NCBI RefSeq assembly: GCF_016862935.1
Contig: NZ_BONX01000012.1
Coordinates: forward strand, 248,001-312,000
Length of the DNA: 64,000 bases
Reading direction: 5' to 3'
Source: Plantactinospora mayteni
GTDB taxonomy: Bacteria; Actinomycetota; Actinomycetes; Mycobacteriales; Micromonosporaceae
A program made the translations under genes and the position numbers. Positions 34,492 to 42,983 of this stretch are shown piece after piece. The notes under the pieces were generated by a model. That model did no database searches, was not told the DNA's origin, and saw only the letters and a program-made list of their open reading frames with translations. The first letter of the stretch is position 1, and each line of letters opens with the position of its first letter.

Positions 34492-36735
34492 ATGCCGACC
34501 GAATCAACTCCTGCCGAGCGGCCCGAGGGCGGGTGGCCCGACGGCGACGTGCCGGCTCGGACGGGCCGGGACGGGCCGCCCCAGGCCGGCTTCTTCGCCC
34601 GGGTGGCCGGGTGGGCGTACCGGCGGCGGTGGGTCGCGCTGCTGACCTGGGTCGTCGTGCTGGTCGGTCTCGCCGTGGCGGCCCAGGCGATCGGGACGGA
34701 CTACCACAACGACCACTCGCTGCCCGGCACCGAGTCCCAGGCCGCCACGGACACGCTCCGGGAGCACGGCTCGCGGCAGACGGCGGGCAGCCTCCAGATC
34801 GTCCTGCACCACCCGGGCGGGATCGGCACCGCCGAGGTCCGGCAACGCGTCGAGCCGATGCTCGGCCAGGTACGCGGGATGGCCTCGGTGGCCGAGCTGA
34901 CCAGCCCGTACGACGACCAGCGCGCCGTCTCCGCCGACGGCACCATCGGGTACGCCACGGTCACCCTCGACAAGCCCAGCGAGGAGGTGCCGGCCGAGGA
35001 CGTACGGGGCGTCATCGAGACCGCGCAGGCGGCGGCCGGGGACGGGCTGCGGGTGGAGTTGGCCGGTGACCCGGTGCGGGCCGCCCAGGAGAGCGAGGGT
35101 GGCGCGGCGGAGGGCGCCGGCCTGCTGGCCGCCCTGGTCATCCTGGTGATCCTCTTCGGTTCCCTGCTCGCCGCCGCGCTGCCGATCGGGATCGCGATCT
35201 TCGCCGTCGGCAGTACGCTCAGCCTGGTCGCGATCGCCTCGCACGTGGCGACGGTCGCCGACTACACCGCCCCGCTGATGGCCCTGGTCGGGCTCGGCGT
35301 CGGCATCGACTACGCGCTACTGGTCTTCTCCCGCTTCCGGTCGGAGCTGCTGCACGGCGCCGACCGGGCCACCGCCACCCGGATCGCCCTGGACAGCGCC
35401 GGTCGTACCGTCTTCTTCGCCGCCTGCACGGTGGTGATCGCCCTGCTCGGCCTCGTCGTGCTCGGCCTCGGCTCGCTCCAGGGCGTGGCCGTGGCGGTGG
35501 CGCTGACGGTGCTGGTCACGATGCTCGCCTCGCTCACCCTGCTCCCGGCGCTGCTGGCCATCGTCGGCGGTCGGGTCGAGCGTGCGATCCGGCGCCGCGC
35601 GGCGCGGGCGAAGCGGGCCGAGGGCGCGGTGTGGCGGCGCTGGTCCGGGTTCGTGCAGCGCCGGCCCTGGTTGGCCCTGCTGCTCCCCACGGCGCTGCTG
35701 GTGCTGCTCGCGGTGCCGGCCCTGGACATGCGGCTGGGCTTCGCCGACGCCGGCAGCGACGCGCCGACCTCGACCAGTCGGCAGGCGTACGACCTGATCT
35801 CGACCGGGTTCGGCCCGGGGCAGAACGGTCCACTGGTGGTGGTCGTCGAGGGTGGCCAGCCGGCCGCGACCGAGGTGGGCGGCGCACTGGCCGGAGTCGC
35901 CGGAGTCGCCTCGGTGACCCCGCCGTTCCCGGCACCCGACGGGCAACTGCACACCCTGCTGCTCTTCCCCAACTCCGCCCCGCAGGACGCGGCGACGATG
36001 GACCTGGTGGAGCGGCTGCGTACCGAGGTGTTGCCACCGGTCGAGCGGAGCACCGGCGCCCCGGTCTCGATCACCGGCGGTACGGCGGCGGCGGTCGACT
36101 TCGCCGACGCGATCGAGGAGCGACTGCCGCTCTTCGTGGTCGTGGTGGTGGGCCTCTCCGCACTGCTGCTGGTACTCGTCTTCCGGTCCCTGCTCATCCC
36201 GGTCAAGGCGGCGGTGCTCAACCTGCTCAGCGTGGCCAGCGCCCTCGGTGTGATCACCTACGTCTTCCAGTACGGCAACCTGGGCGTCCAGCCCGGTCCC
36301 GTCGAGGCGTTCGTACCCGTACTGATCTTCGCAATCGTCTTCGGGCTCTCGATGGACTACGAGGTCTTCCTGGTGTCCCGGATGCACGAGTACTGGGAAC
36401 GGCACCGGGACGCCCCGGGCGCGATCCGGGAGGGCCTGGCCACCACCGGACGGGTGGTGACGGCCGCCGCCGCGATCATGATCGTGGTCTTCAGTGCCTT
36501 CCTCTTCGACCCGGGCCGGATGCTGCAACAGTTCGGGCTCGGCCTGGCGGTCGCGATCTTCGTGGACGGTTTCGTCATCCGCTGCCTGATCCTCCCGGCC
36601 GTGATGCAGCTCTTCGGCGCCCGCGCCTGGTGGCTGCCGTCCTGGCTGGGCCGCCTGCTGCCCCGGGTCGCCCTGGAACGCCCCGAGGCGGCCACCCCGG
36701 TCACCGCCGGGGTCGAGAGGTCCACTCTGGTCTGA
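34492..36735 (+). CDS. MMPL-family transporter
   Basis: A 747-residue RND-superfamily exporter of the MMPL class, which in actinobacteria moves lipids, siderophores or drugs. A disordered 35-residue N-terminus precedes helix 1 (RWVALLTWVVVLVGLAVAA). The two halves each carry a large outside loop and a five-to-six-helix bundle; the proton-relay motif is GLGVGIDYALLVFSRFR in the first and FGLSMDYEVFLVSRMHE in the second. The ATG at 34492 follows GAGGAGAT. The upstream palindrome suggests drug- or ligand-inducible expression. Confidence 0.92.
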   Translation: MPTESTPAERPEGGWPDGDVPARTGRDGPPQAGFFARVAGWAYRRRWVALLTWVVVLVGLAVAAQAIGTDYHNDHSLPGTESQAATDTLREHGSRQTAGSLQIVLHHPGGIGTAEVRQRVEPMLGQVRGMASVAELTSPYDDQRAVSADGTIGYATVTLDKPSEEVPAEDVRGVIETAQAAAGDGLRVELAGDPVRAAQESEGGAAEGAGLLAALVILVILFGSLLAAALPIGIAIFAVGSTLSLVAIASHVATVADYTAPLMALVGLGVGIDYALLVFSRFRSELLHGADRATATRIALDSAGRTVFFAACTVVIALLGLVVLGLGSLQGVAVAVALTVLVTMLASLTLLPALLAIVGGRVERAIRRRAARAKRAEGAVWRRWSGFVQRRPWLALLLPTALLVLLAVPALDMRLGFADAGSDAPTSTSRQAYDLISTGFGPGQNGPLVVVVEGGQPAATEVGGALAGVAGVASVTPPFPAPDGQLHTLLLFPNSAPQDAATMDLVERLRTEVLPPVERSTGAPVSITGGTAAAVDFADAIEERLPLFVVVVVGLSALLLVLVFRSLLIPVKAAVLNLLSVASALGVITYVFQYGNLGVQPGPVEAFVPVLIFAIVFGLSMDYEVFLVSRMHEYWERHRDAPGAIREGLATTGRVVTAAAAIMIVVFSAFLFDPGRMLQQFGLGLAVAIFVDGFVIRCLILPAVMQLFGARAWWLPSWLGRLLPRVALERPEAATPVTAGVERSTLV

Positions 36736-36782
36736 CAAGGTCGTCTCTGGTCCGACCGGGTGTGCTGGGCGGGCGGCGGGGC

Positions 36783-36788
36783 TACGAT
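36783..36788 (+). promoter_or_regulatory. leaderless -10 box TACGAT for the nitrilase-type gene
   Basis: TACGAT ends seven bases before the GTG at 36796, with no ribosome site between. It supports that start and a transcript separate from the MMPL gene 60 bp upstream. Confidence 0.5.
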
Positions 36789-36795
36789 CGGGCGC

Positions 36796-37500
36796 GTGCG
36801 AGAACCGCTGACCATCGCCGTCGCCCAGCCGCCCTGCCTGGCGTACGACGTGGTGGCGAACGCCCGGAGCCACGCCGAGGCGGTCCGGTCAGCCCGGGCC
36901 CGGGTGGTGGTCTTTCCCGAGATGTCGCTCACCGGCTACGAGTTCGACGCCGCCCCGGTCGACGCCGACGACCCACGCCTCGCCCCGATCGTGGCGGCCT
37001 GCGCCGAGACCGGCTCGCTGGCGCTGGTCGGCGCCCCGGTCCCCGGCGACACCGGACGGCCGCACATCGGCGTCCTGGCCGTGCAGGGCGGCGGCGCCCG
37101 GGTGGCGTACCGGAAGATGTGGCTGGGCGGGGCGGAGCCGGAGCACTTCGCCCCGGGCCACGCCCCGGCGGTGGTCGAGCTGGCCGGCTGGCGGCTCGGG
37201 CTCGCGGTCTGCAAGGACACCGGGATACCCCGGCACGCGGCCGACACCGCCGCGCTCGGCATCGACGGGTACGTCGCGGGCGTGCTGGACTCGGCGGCGG
37301 AGTGGGGTGTGCAGGACGAGCGGGCCCGTCGGGTCGCGGCCACCCACGGGGTCTGGGTGGCGACCGCCAGCTTCGCCGGCTCCACCGGTGCCGGCTACAC
37401 CGACGCCGCCGGACGGTCGAGGATCTGGGACCGGGTCGGCCGGGTGGTCGCCGAGGCGGGACCCGAGCCGGGCACGGTGGTCCGAGCCACCCTGACCTGA
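36796..37500 (+). CDS. carbon-nitrogen hydrolase (nitrilase superfamily)
   Basis: A 234-residue amidase/nitrilase-like enzyme. The catalytic triad is visible: Glu in VVVFPEMSLTGYE, Lys in VAYRKMWLGG and Cys in LAVCKDTGIP. It hydrolyses a carbon-nitrogen bond in an amide, but the substrate cannot be read from the sequence. The start is the GTG at 36796 (REPLTIAVAQPP), supported by the TACGAT box; the frame is open 12 codons further. A tandem repeat begins at its stop codon. Confidence 0.88.
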   Translation: MREPLTIAVAQPPCLAYDVVANARSHAEAVRSARARVVVFPEMSLTGYEFDAAPVDADDPRLAPIVAACAETGSLALVGAPVPGDTGRPHIGVLAVQGGGARVAYRKMWLGGAEPEHFAPGHAPAVVELAGWRLGLAVCKDTGIPRHAADTAALGIDGYVAGVLDSAAEWGVQDERARRVAATHGVWVATASFAGSTGAGYTDAAGRSRIWDRVGRVVAEAGPEPGTVVRATLT

Positions 37501-37546
37501 CCGACGCGGCTCACTCCGGCCCGACCGACGCGGCTCACTCCGGCCC
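37499..37546. repeat. 24-bp tandem repeat over a stop codon
   Basis: Two identical 24-bp units beginning GACCGACGCGGC; the first starts inside the TGA of the nitrilase-type gene. A 9-bp third partial copy follows. Confidence 0.88.
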
Positions 37547-37594
37547 GACCGGGCCGACTCGCTACCCGCTCCCGCTACACGCTTTCGCTGGTCG

Positions 37595-38662
37595 CTACGG
37601 CCGCTCGCTCGGCAGCGCACCCGCCCCGCCGCCGAGCTGCTCCCCCAGCCCGGTACGCAGATAGCGCAGTCGCCGGCCGACCCGCTCGCCGACCACCAGG
37701 CCGGCGTCCCGCAGCGTGGTCAGGTGGTGCGAGGCGGTGGCCGGGGCCAGCCGCAGGGCGTCGGCCACCTCGCCGGTGCTGTGCGGCACCGCCAGCAGGG
37801 TCAGCACCGCCGCCCGGGTCGGGCCGAGCAGCGCGGCGAGGGCCGGCGGAGGCGGCTCGACCAGTGCATCTGGTCCCACCGTGGCACCGGGTCCGGCCGG
37901 CGCAGCCACGTCGGCGGCCGGCCTCCGGGGCACCGGCGTCGCCCAGAGCCGGCCGTACCCCCGGGGCGGATACCAGAGCGCCCGACCGGTCGGCGTGTCG
38001 GTGACCGGGTAGACCATCGGGCCGGCGAACCCGGCCGGCAGCAGGGCCAGCGGGTGCCCGTCCAGGCTCCACCGCCGCTCCTTGGCCGAACCGAGCAGCA
38101 GCGCCGTACCGTCCCAGTCCAGTTTCGGGTGCAGGCCACGCAGCAGCGCCCGGGGGCCGCGCTCGGCGGCGGTCAGCGCCCGGTGCGCGATCTCACCCTC
38201 CGCGGCGGCCCGCAGCCGGGGCCAGACCGGCGCGATCGCCAACGCGAAGTACCGCCGGATCTCCCGGACCAGCTCGGTCAGCCCGCCGGCCGGGTCGGTG
38301 CCGAACCGGACGATCTCCGGCGGCGCCGGATGCCCCGCCCAGGCCCGGTGCACCTCCGCGGCGACCACGCCCGGTGGAGTCTCCGCGATCACCCGCAGCT
38401 CCTCGTCCAGGGTGGGACGGGCGCCGGCCGGTACCGGGGTGAGGAAGTCCGGCACCTGGCAGGTCGGCGCGGCGGCCAGCGCCCGGAGGGTACGCAGCGG
38501 GGCGTCGGCCAGCGCCGGCAGTACGCTGTCCCGCCAGCCGGCGTACATCCAGAATCTGGACGGCCGGTCGAGCACGAAGAGGCTGGTCACCACCTCGACC
38601 ATCGGCGAGTGCGCGAACCTGAGCCGCACCAGGTCGGCCGGGGCGAACTCGATCCGGAGCAT
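37595..38662 (-). CDS. ArsR-type regulator with DUF5937-like sensor region
   Basis: A 355-residue regulator. Residues 1 to about 250 match the DUF5937-type region often fused to ArsR domains (RIEFAPADLVRLRFAHSPMV, WPRLRAAAEGEIAHRA). The last 85 residues are an ArsR winged helix (ALLGPTRAAVLTLLAVPHST, then TASHHLTTLRDAGLV). No metal-binding cysteines are in the helix, so it probably senses something else. The ATG at 38662 is chosen from the conserved MLRIEF-type start; its ribosome site is weak. It is divergent from the aldo/keto reductase at 38821, a likely target. Confidence 0.82.
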   Translation of the reverse strand: MLRIEFAPADLVRLRFAHSPMVEVVTSLFVLDRPSRFWMYAGWRDSVLPALADAPLRTLRALAAAPTCQVPDFLTPVPAGARPTLDEELRVIAETPPGVVAAEVHRAWAGHPAPPEIVRFGTDPAGGLTELVREIRRYFALAIAPVWPRLRAAAEGEIAHRALTAAERGPRALLRGLHPKLDWDGTALLLGSAKERRWSLDGHPLALLPAGFAGPMVYPVTDTPTGRALWYPPRGYGRLWATPVPRRPAADVAAPAGPGATVGPDALVEPPPPALAALLGPTRAAVLTLLAVPHSTGEVADALRLAPATASHHLTTLRDAGLVVGERVGRRLRYLRTGLGEQLGGGAGALPSERP

Positions 38663-38808
38663 GCTGCCATTTAACCTCGCCCGACCTGGACAGCGCGCCG
38701 CCCGCGCCCCGGCCCTCACCTGTCGGCGGCAGAACGCGCAACGGGGAGGTCGACCAAGGTCAGATTCGAGCACGCTCGAACGGCTCCCGAGTACCCGGAT
38801 CCGCGACC

Positions 38809-38814
38809 TACCGT
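38809..38814 (+). promoter_or_regulatory. leaderless -10 box TACCGT for the aldo/keto reductase
   Basis: TACCGT ends six bases before the ATG at 38821, with no ribosome site. It lies in the 158-bp divergent gap with the ArsR-type gene. Confidence 0.45.
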
Positions 38815-38820
38815 CCGGGC

Positions 38821-39801
38821 ATGGAATACACCCACCTCGGCCGGACCGGCCTGACCGTCAGCCGGGTCTGCCTCGGCACCATGAACTTCGGCTGGCAGCT
38901 CGACGAGGCGGAGAGCCACCTCGTCCTGGACCGGGCGTACGACGAGGGGATCAACTTCGTCGACACCGCCAACATGTACGGCCGGGAGGACGGCGACGGC
39001 CTCAGCGAGCAGTTCATCGGCCGGTGGTTCGGCAGGATCGGCCGGCGGGACCGGATCGTCCTCGCCACCAAGGTCTACGCCCCCATGAGCGACTGGCCCA
39101 ACGACGGCGGTCTCTCCGCCCGGCACATCGTCGCCGCCTGCGACGCGTCGCTGCGCCGGCTCGGCACCGACTGGATCGACCTCTACCAGATGCACCACGT
39201 GCAGCGGGAGACGCCCTGGGAGGAGATCTGGCAGGCGATGGAGACCCTGGTGATCCAGGGCAAGATCCGGTACGTCGGCTCGTCCAACTTCGCCGGCTGG
39301 CACCTGGCCCGCGCCCAGGCCGCCGCCGACCGGCGGCACTTCCTCGGCCTCGTCTCCGAGCAGTGCAAGTACAACCTGCTCACCCGGCACGTCGAGCTGG
39401 AGGTGGTGCCGGCGGCGATCGACCTCGGCATCGGGATCCTGCCGTACTCCCCGCTGCACTTCGGCGCGCTCTCCGGGGCGATCCGCAAGATCCGGGACGG
39501 GGTTCCCGGCCGGACCGTGCTGCACGCCGCCGACCGGGTGGAGCCGCACCGGGCGGCCCTGACCGGGTACGAGAAGCTCTGTGCCGAGCTGGGCGAGGAG
39601 CCGACCACCGTCGCGCTGGCCTGGCTGCTGTCCCGCCCCGGCGTCACCGCCCCGATCGTCGGTCCGAGGTCGGCCGACCAGCTCGACCTGGCGCTGCGGG
39701 CGGTGGAGAGCACGCTCGACGCCAGCACCCTGGGCCGGCTGGACGAGCTGTTCCCGCCGGTCGGCTCCGGTGGCCCAGGCCCGGAGGCATGGGCCTGGTG
39801 A
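38821..39801 (+). CDS. aldo/keto reductase
   Basis: A 326-residue NAD(P)H-dependent reductase with a TIM-barrel fold, resembling the YajO/YghZ-type AKR group. The catalytic tetrad is complete: Asp and Tyr in FVDTANMYG, Lys in LATKVY and His in LYQMHH. GSSNFAGW and the C-terminal nucleotide-binding GPRSADQLD are typical. The substrate is unknown. It is divergent from the ArsR-type gene and followed after 148 bp by an SDR gene on the same strand. Confidence 0.9.
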   Translation: MEYTHLGRTGLTVSRVCLGTMNFGWQLDEAESHLVLDRAYDEGINFVDTANMYGREDGDGLSEQFIGRWFGRIGRRDRIVLATKVYAPMSDWPNDGGLSARHIVAACDASLRRLGTDWIDLYQMHHVQRETPWEEIWQAMETLVIQGKIRYVGSSNFAGWHLARAQAAADRRHFLGLVSEQCKYNLLTRHVELEVVPAAIDLGIGILPYSPLHFGALSGAIRKIRDGVPGRTVLHAADRVEPHRAALTGYEKLCAELGEEPTTVALAWLLSRPGVTAPIVGPRSADQLDLALRAVESTLDASTLGRLDELFPPVGSGGPGPEAWAW

Positions 39802-39949
39802 ACCCGGCCGAACGGGTCCGGCGGATCAGCCGGACGGGTGGCGCCGGGCCGCTTTCCGGCGCCCGTGGCGGCGGGCGTAGCAGAGTCGAGCCCGGGAGGA
39901 GCCGTCGGGCGGCACCCCCGGACGACCCGCGCCGAAGGGAATCGACAGC

Positions 39950-40840
39950 ATGGCCAAGACGTGGCTGATCACCGGCAGTTCCCGGGGCCTGGGCCGGGCG
40001 CTCAGCCAGGAGGTGCTGGACCGGGGCGACAACCTGCTCGCCACCGCCCGGCAGCCCGACCAGCTCGCCGACTTCGTCACCCGGTACGGCGACCAGGTGC
40101 GCCCGTACGCCCTCGACGTCACCGACCCGGCCGCCGCGCGGGCGGCGGTGCAGGCCGCGGTGGAGACCTTCGGCGGCCTGGACGTGGTGGCCAACAACGC
40201 CGGCTACGCCAACAGCGCGCCGATCGAGGAGACGCCGGAGGAGGACTTCCGGGCGCAGGTCGAGACGAACCTCTTCGGCGTCGTCAACGTCACCCGGGCG
40301 GCCCTGCCGATCCTGCGGGCCCGCCGCTCCGGGCACTTCCTCCAGTTCTCCTCGATCGGCGGACGGGTCGGCGGTACGCCGGGGCTGGGCGCGTACCAGA
40401 CCGCGAAGTTCGCCGTCGAGGGCTTCTCCGAGGTGCTCTACAACGAGGTCAAGCCGTTCGGCATCCGGGTCACCATCGTCGAGCCCGGCGCCTTCCGTAC
40501 CGACTGGGGCGGCTCGTCGATGGGGCTGGCCGAGGTGGGCGAGGACTACCAGCAGACCGTCGGGCGGCTGCACGCGCTGCGCCGGGACATGGACGGTCAG
40601 CAGGCCGGCGACCCGGAACGGGCCGCCCGGGTGATCGCCGACCTCGTCGGGCTCGCCGTACCGCCGCTGCGGCTGCTGCTCGGCTCCGACGCGCTGCGCC
40701 TCGCCGAGGAGTCGGCGCTGTTCCGTTCCCGGGAGGCCACCGCCTGGGCCGACGTCAGCCGGAGCACCGACTACGACAGCAGCACCGACTTCGCGAAGAC
40801 GCCGGTCGCGGCGATGCTCGCACCACGCAGCCCGAACTGA
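39950..40840 (+). CDS. SDR-family oxidoreductase
   Basis: A 296-residue classical short-chain dehydrogenase. The cofactor motif is TGSSRGLG at 9-16, NNAG follows at about 82, the catalytic serine is in QFSSIGG, and YQTAK holds Tyr and Lys. It keeps a longer C-terminus than most. GAAGGGAA precedes the ATG at 39950. Substrate unknown. A 30-bp tandem repeat begins 7 bp after its stop. Confidence 0.9.
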   Translation: MAKTWLITGSSRGLGRALSQEVLDRGDNLLATARQPDQLADFVTRYGDQVRPYALDVTDPAAARAAVQAAVETFGGLDVVANNAGYANSAPIEETPEEDFRAQVETNLFGVVNVTRAALPILRARRSGHFLQFSSIGGRVGGTPGLGAYQTAKFAVEGFSEVLYNEVKPFGIRVTIVEPGAFRTDWGGSSMGLAEVGEDYQQTVGRLHALRRDMDGQQAGDPERAARVIADLVGLAVPPLRLLLGSDALRLAEESALFRSREATAWADVSRSTDYDSSTDFAKTPVAAMLAPRSPN

Positions 40841-40847
40841 CGGCGCT

Positions 40848-41006
40848 CAGACCTGCCGTTTCGGCACCACCGGCCGACTCGGTGACCAGACCTTCCGCTG
40901 CGGCACCACCGGCGGGCCGACCCTCCGCTTCGGCGCCGCTGGCGGTCAGAGCTTCCGCTTCGGCCTCGCCAACGGTCTGACCTTCCGTTTCGGCACCACC
41001 GGCGGG
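40848..41006. repeat. 30-bp tandem repeat, five imperfect copies
   Basis: Units begin at 40848 (39 bp), 40887, 40917, 40947 and 40977 (30 bp each) and share a (A/C)CTTCCG(C/T)TTCGGC core with substitutions. They fill nearly the whole space between the convergent SDR and LuxR-type genes. 30 bp is a multiple of three but no frame looks used. Confidence 0.85.
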
Positions 41007-41045
41007 CCGACCGGCAGTGCCCGGCTCCGGCGTCTGCGCCTCGGG

Positions 41046-41711
41046 TCAGCGGTTCAGGCCCAGGTTGCCGGCGCGCAGACCGGCCTGGAACCGGGACTCG
41101 GAACCCAGCTCACGCAGCAGCTCGGCCACCCGCCGCCGGTATGTCCGCAGCGGCATGCCGAGCCGCCGCGCCGCAGCCTCGTCGGTGAGCCCGGAGGCGA
41201 GGGCGCGCAGCACCGTCCGGCCGGTCGGGTCGAGCCGAGGGGCGTCCGCCCGCAACCAGCCGTCGACCTCGTCGGCCCCGTCCCAGGTGGCCTGGAACAG
41301 CGCGTACACGCCGTCGATCAGGGTCGGAAGGGTGGTCACGGTGAACTCGCGGTCCGCGCCGCGTACCGCACCGGCCAGGATCATGACCTTCCGGTCGATG
41401 ACGATCGTCTCGTGCGGCAGCGGGGCCGCGCAGATGCGTACCCGGATTCCCGAGGCGACGGCGTTGGCCAGTTGGGCGCGCTGCTCGTCCACGACGAGCG
41501 CGGCGGGGGTGTAGAGCTTCCGCACGGTCAGGCCGGCCGGAACGTTGCGCCCGGCGACGCTGGCCACCCGCATCCGGGCGGTGGTCCGGGACCAGGTCTC
41601 CAGGTCGGTCGCGGCACAGACGAACTCGGTCCGGGCGCCCGCGAAGAGGTGCCCGGCCCGTCGGACCAGTTCGTCCTCCCCGCGTACGGTGATCACCCGC
41701 TCGTCCGCCAC
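41046..41711 (-). CDS. helix-turn-helix regulator, LuxR-C-terminal-like
   Basis: A 221-residue regulator. Residues 1 to about 145 are a phospholipase-D-like/TrmB-type sensor region (TEFVCAATDLETWSR, HETIVIDRKVMIL). The C-terminal 65 residues are a LuxR-like helix-turn-helix (ALASGLTDEAAARRLGMPLRTYRRRVAELLRELG). The GTG at 41711 fits the family start but has no strong ribosome site, and the frame is open far upstream. It is divergent from the aldo/keto reductase at 41841. Confidence 0.78.
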   Translation of the reverse strand: MADERVITVRGEDELVRRAGHLFAGARTEFVCAATDLETWSRTTARMRVASVAGRNVPAGLTVRKLYTPAALVVDEQRAQLANAVASGIRVRICAAPLPHETIVIDRKVMILAGAVRGADREFTVTTLPTLIDGVYALFQATWDGADEVDGWLRADAPRLDPTGRTVLRALASGLTDEAAARRLGMPLRTYRRRVAELLRELGSESRFQAGLRAGNLGLNR

Positions 41712-41840
41712 CCGACCAGTCTGGCCCGGACCGAGCAGCGCCGACAACCGGCTGGTGGCGGCGAACTTGCCGGGCGGCGGCGAACTGGCCACTTCCTGCC
41801 AGGGGTGGCTGCGGAGGCCGGCGCGGCAGAGGCTCGGGGC

Positions 41841-42728
41841 ATGACGACGGACACACCCACCAGCGCCGACACCTTTCTGCTCGGCGGCGACCTGCGGATC
41901 AACCGGCTCGGGTTCGGTGCGATGCGGCTCGCCGCGAACAGCCTGCACGGCCCGCCCCGGGATCCGGCGACCGGCATCGCCGTGCTGCGCCGCGCGGTCG
42001 AGCTGGGCGTCGACCACATCGACACGGCCGGCTTCTACGGGCGCGGCACGGTGCACGCCCACGAGCTGATCCGGGAGGCGCTGGCGCCGTACCCGGCGGG
42101 CCTGGTGATCGCGACCAAGGTCGGCCCGCTGCGGGACGCCACCGGCATGCCCTCCGGCGAGGCGACCGCCGACCAGTTGCGCGGGCTGGTCGAGGAGGAC
42201 CTGCGCCGGCTCGGGCTGGACCGGCTCGACCTGGTCTACCTCCGGGTGGGCGGCCTCGGCCCGGTCGGCGGTACGTCGATCGCCCGGCGCTTCGAGGCGC
42301 TGGCGGCGCTCCGCGCGGAGGGGCTGATCCGGCACCTCGGGGTCAGCAACGTCGATCCGGCGCAGTACGCCGAGGCGAGCGCCATCGCGCCGGTGGTGGC
42401 GGTGCAGAACCACTTCCACCTCCAGTACCGGGACGACACCGAGCTGCTGGCCAGGTGCGCGGAGACCGGCACCGGGTACGTGCCGTTCTTCCCGCTCGGC
42501 GGCGGCACCCGGCCGATCGACCCGGAGCGGTACCGCCGGGTCGCGGCCCGGCACGGCGCGACCCCGGCGCAGGTGGCCCTGGCCTGGCTGCTCGCCGTCT
42601 CACCGGTGCTGCTCGCCATCCCCGGCACCGGTTCGCCGGAGCACCTGGCCGAGAACATGGCCGCCGCCAACCTGCGCCTCACCGCACAGGACCTCACCGA
42701 CCTCACCGAGTCGAACGTGACCGGGTAG
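41841..42728 (+). CDS. aldo/keto reductase, variant active site
   Basis: A 295-residue aldo/keto reductase. Asp and Tyr (HIDTAGFYG) and Lys (IATKVG) of the tetrad are present, but the histidine is replaced: where most members have DLYxxH this one has LDLVYLRVGG. Other actinobacterial and enterobacterial relatives of this subgroup also have an L-R pair there, so this is a subfamily trait and not a broken gene. GVSNVDPAQYAEA and GTGSPEHLAENM are typical. The ATG at 41841 follows CTCGGGGC. Likely controlled by the divergent regulator. Confidence 0.87.
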   Translation: MTTDTPTSADTFLLGGDLRINRLGFGAMRLAANSLHGPPRDPATGIAVLRRAVELGVDHIDTAGFYGRGTVHAHELIREALAPYPAGLVIATKVGPLRDATGMPSGEATADQLRGLVEEDLRRLGLDRLDLVYLRVGGLGPVGGTSIARRFEALAALRAEGLIRHLGVSNVDPAQYAEASAIAPVVAVQNHFHLQYRDDTELLARCAETGTGYVPFFPLGGGTRPIDPERYRRVAARHGATPAQVALAWLLAVSPVLLAIPGTGSPEHLAENMAAANLRLTAQDLTDLTESNVTG

Positions 42729-42772
42729 AACATGACCGGGCAGAACCTGACCGGCTAGAACGTGACCGGGTG
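42713..42772. repeat. 15-bp tandem repeat over a stop codon
   Basis: Four 15-bp units of GAAC(G/A/C)TGACCGG(G/C)(T/C)(A/G) run 42713-42772. The first encodes the last codons of the aldo/keto reductase and the TAG falls at its end; the others follow in the untranslated part. Confidence 0.88.
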
Positions 42773-42983
42773 GAGGACCTCGTCGAGTAGAACCCCTCGC
42801 CGGGCGGGGACCTCGCCGGGCCCGGAGAAAACTGACGCCGACGGATGGCCTGCCATCCACAGGGGACGTACGCTCGGGCGACGCAAGTTCCACGACGAGC
42901 CCGCCGGGCTCGGGGACGGGCTCACCATCCGCCTCCCCGGGTCCGGCGCGGGCGTCGACCCCTCGGACGGCGGAAGGTCAGGA

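Noticed and set aside
40848-41006. Possible CRISPR-like array
   Set aside because: The 30-bp units are adjacent and degenerate, without unique spacers; no cas gene is present.
41841-42728. The aldo/keto reductase as a pseudogene because of the missing histidine
   Set aside because: The frame, cofactor site and other active-site residues are intact, and the L-R replacement recurs in known relatives.
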